A stretch of 64,000 bases of DNA from XYA12-FULL-58-9 sp001798605 (GTDB lineage: Bacteria > Myxococcota > XYA12-FULL-58-9). Below are positions 62,643 through 64,000 of the stretch, one piece after another. The stretch is from NCBI GenBank assembly GCA_036736205.1, contig DAINMX010000003.1, forward strand, positions 15,946 through 79,945, in the 5' to 3' direction. Within the stretch, counting starts at the first letter, position 1. Each line of letters starts with the position of its first letter. The notes under the pieces were generated by a model. It saw only the letters and a list, made by a program, of their open reading frames with translations, searched no databases and was not told the origin of the DNA. Position numbers and translations under genes: made by a program.

Positions 62643-63779
62643 ATGGTTGGCTCGATGAAACAGCGCTACACCACTAGCCAGGTGGCACGTCTTCTGAAGC
62701 TTCCAGAGCACCGCATCCGTTCGTATGTCCGCTGCGGTATCATCTCGGGCGGCCCAGACATCGGCGACGAAAAACAGATTCACAAGGCCAGCCCGCAGAA
62801 ACCGGCCCGTAGCGACGCCAATCAGAAGAACCGCCTGAGCTTCGACTTCCGCGACATCCTCGTCCTCAAAACCGTCCGCAAGCTGATGTCAGCCGGTGTG
62901 CCCCCGAACCGCGTAAAACAAGTCCTTGCCGCCGTGCGCAAACAGCTTCCAGCCGAGCGGCCGCTCTCAGCGGTGCGCATCACCCTCAAGGACGGCGTTA
63001 TCGTCGTCTCCGACGGAGACGTCCATTGGGAGCCAGAGAGCGGCCAATCACAACTCAGCTTCGCCGCATTCGACAGCCCGGTTCATTCGCAGCCATCCAA
63101 CCCAGGTTCCAACCCCGGCACCAACCCACCCGTCAATCCAGCTGTCAACCCAAGCTCCATGGCCTTCGGGATGATGTTGGGCGCGAAAACGGGCTCCATA
63201 CCCAACTGGGTGCCCGGTGGCTCTGGCGACGCCCCACCGCACCCAGTATGGTTCAGGGCAGGAAACCAACCCACCCTCTCCGAGATCATCCATTCGAAAA
63301 AGTTGAGCCAGGGGGTCCCGGGCGCTCCAAATGGCACTGTCAAGGGCGGCACTCTGGCAATCAACAGCGCCGATCGTTGGTTCAACTTCGGCCTCGACCA
63401 AGAAGACAGCGACCCCGACGGTGCCTACGAATCATACCTGAGAGCCTTGGCCCACAACCCCGAACACGTTGAGGCCATGATCAACATCGGCCGGTTGTGC
63501 TCCGAGGGAGGCGACGACACCCGCGCCGCCGCCTACTTTCGTCAAGTCATCCGCGTCACACCCAGCCATCCGGTGGCCCATTTCAATCTCGCAGTCACCA
63601 TGCACGATCAGAACAACCTCGATGCCGCCCTGGTTTCCTACAAAAATGCCCTCATCCAGGACCCCGACTTCGCCGACGCCCATTTCAATCTGGCAAACCT
63701 CCTCGAAGAGATCGGCGACCACGAAGGGGCAACTGAGCACATGAAGGCCTACCACCACACCACCGAAACCCGGCGCTGA
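62643..63779 (+). CDS. MerR-type HTH protein with C-terminal TPR
   Basis: A 378-residue regulator-like protein. The N-terminal HTH matches MerR (YTTSQVARLLKLPEHRIRSYVRCGII) and continues into a dimer-helix-like segment (LSFDFRDILVLKTVRKLMSAGVPPNRVKQVL). A linker rich in Pro, Asn and Gly (PGSNPGTNPPVNPAVNPS) joins a C-terminal block of TPR repeats (DPDGAYESYLRALAHNPEHVEAMINIGRL, VIRVTPSHPVAHFNLAVTMHDQ, DPDFADAHFNLANLLEEIGD). The start has GAGGG upstream. TPR fused to MerR is uncommon. Target unknown; tRNA-Asp follows at 63921. Confidence 0.85.
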   Translation: MVGSMKQRYTTSQVARLLKLPEHRIRSYVRCGIISGGPDIGDEKQIHKASPQKPARSDANQKNRLSFDFRDILVLKTVRKLMSAGVPPNRVKQVLAAVRKQLPAERPLSAVRITLKDGVIVVSDGDVHWEPESGQSQLSFAAFDSPVHSQPSNPGSNPGTNPPVNPAVNPSSMAFGMMLGAKTGSIPNWVPGGSGDAPPHPVWFRAGNQPTLSEIIHSKKLSQGVPGAPNGTVKGGTLAINSADRWFNFGLDQEDSDPDGAYESYLRALAHNPEHVEAMINIGRLCSEGGDDTRAAAYFRQVIRVTPSHPVAHFNLAVTMHDQNNLDAALVSYKNALIQDPDFADAHFNLANLLEEIGDHEGATEHMKAYHHTTETRR

Positions 63780-63816
63780 GACTCAACCAGACGTTGATCA
63801 TGAGACTCAACCAGAC
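63777..63816 (+). repeat. Direct repeat straddling the stop codon of the MerR-TPR gene
   Basis: Sixteen identical bases, tgagactcaaccagac, at 63777-63792 and 63801-63816 (period 24). The first copy includes the TGA stop. The intervening gttgatcatgagactcaac can form a weak 5-bp hairpin but is followed by A, not T, so it is not a good rho-independent terminator for the plus strand. Confidence 0.7.
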
Positions 63817-63920
63817 AAAAAAAGCATAGGCATCACGGTTCCAATTGCAACACCCCAAATACTGTGTTATCGCTCCGCCTCCTGTTGTCGAGGTAACTCA
63901 CCCAGGAACTGTTCTTTGCA

Positions 63921-63997
<77 letters not shown>

Positions 63998-64000
63998 TTC

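Overview
The window is a 64 kb piece of a draft bacterial scaffold: there is one 100-N assembly gap, and the first gene is cut by the left edge. The gene content points to a Gram-negative predatory or gliding-type deltaproteobacterium in the broad sense (Myxococcota or a relative). Evidence for this includes many lipoproteins with Asp/Gly/Ser-rich linkers, beta-barrel outer-membrane proteins, several PilZ proteins, two DUF4388 (PATAN) proteins, REC-GGDEF regulators, a very large cyclase-like/AAA/TPR protein, a lamin-tail-domain lipoprotein and AddAB-type recombination nucleases. No rRNA, species marker or phylogeny was available, so the placement is inference. I see no prophage, transposase or CRISPR array.

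Layout. 1-3.5 kb: polyphosphate metabolism (Ppx/GppA, then PPK1). 3.5-7.9 kb, minus strand: a zinc/manganese-type ABC uptake operon (permease, ATPase, binding protein) preceded by an outer-membrane barrel gene and a small His/Cys secreted protein. 8-16 kb: PilZ-PilZ-REC regulator, lamin-tail lipoprotein with a 10-residue repeat, a TMEM43-family membrane protein coupled to a coiled-coil protein, an unknown 306-residue protein, GpsA, an esterase and a metallo-beta-lactamase-fold hydrolase. 17-19.4 kb: exported PepF, then tRNA-Ala and tRNA-Gln facing each other across a repeat-filled spacer that carries copies of the tRNA-Ala anticodon arm. 19.5-22.8 kb: PilZ protein, lipoprotein/barrel protein, small lipoprotein and a DsbA-like lipoprotein.

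22.8-36.9 kb, all minus strand: addB-addA, the 1260-residue cyclase-like/ATPase/TPR protein, a double-LPP20 lipoprotein, a membrane-anchored protein and a vapBC toxin-antitoxin pair with a palindromic upstream site. 37-42 kb: a beta-propeller protein translationally coupled to an S55 (SpoIVB-type) peptidase, divergent from an M23 peptidase. 42-51 kb: two unknowns, YjbQ, TopA with a Lys-rich tail, DUF4159 and VWA-type membrane proteins, and a DUF4388 protein. 51-57.7 kb: TrmFO, Xer recombinase, an MlaC-like/TolC pair, PilZ, and two small envelope proteins. 57.7-64 kb: HEAT-repeat protein, NAD kinase, DUF4388 protein, two coupled REC-GGDEF proteins (one intact, one with a ruined active-site motif), the assembly gap inside an 11-bp tandem repeat, a MerR-HTH/TPR protein and tRNA-Asp.

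How it fits together: most genes serve the envelope (transport, lipoproteins, peptidases) or second-messenger signalling. At least three PilZ receptors, one apparently active diguanylate cyclase, one apparently inactive paralogue and two DUF4388 proteins suggest dense c-di-GMP-linked regulation. I found no single convincing new multi-gene system. The strongest candidates for follow-up are the S55 peptidase/propeller/M23 cluster, the degenerate-plus-intact GGDEF pair, the degenerate tandem cyclase ATPase, the orphan MlaC-TolC pair and the tRNA-Ala fragment array.
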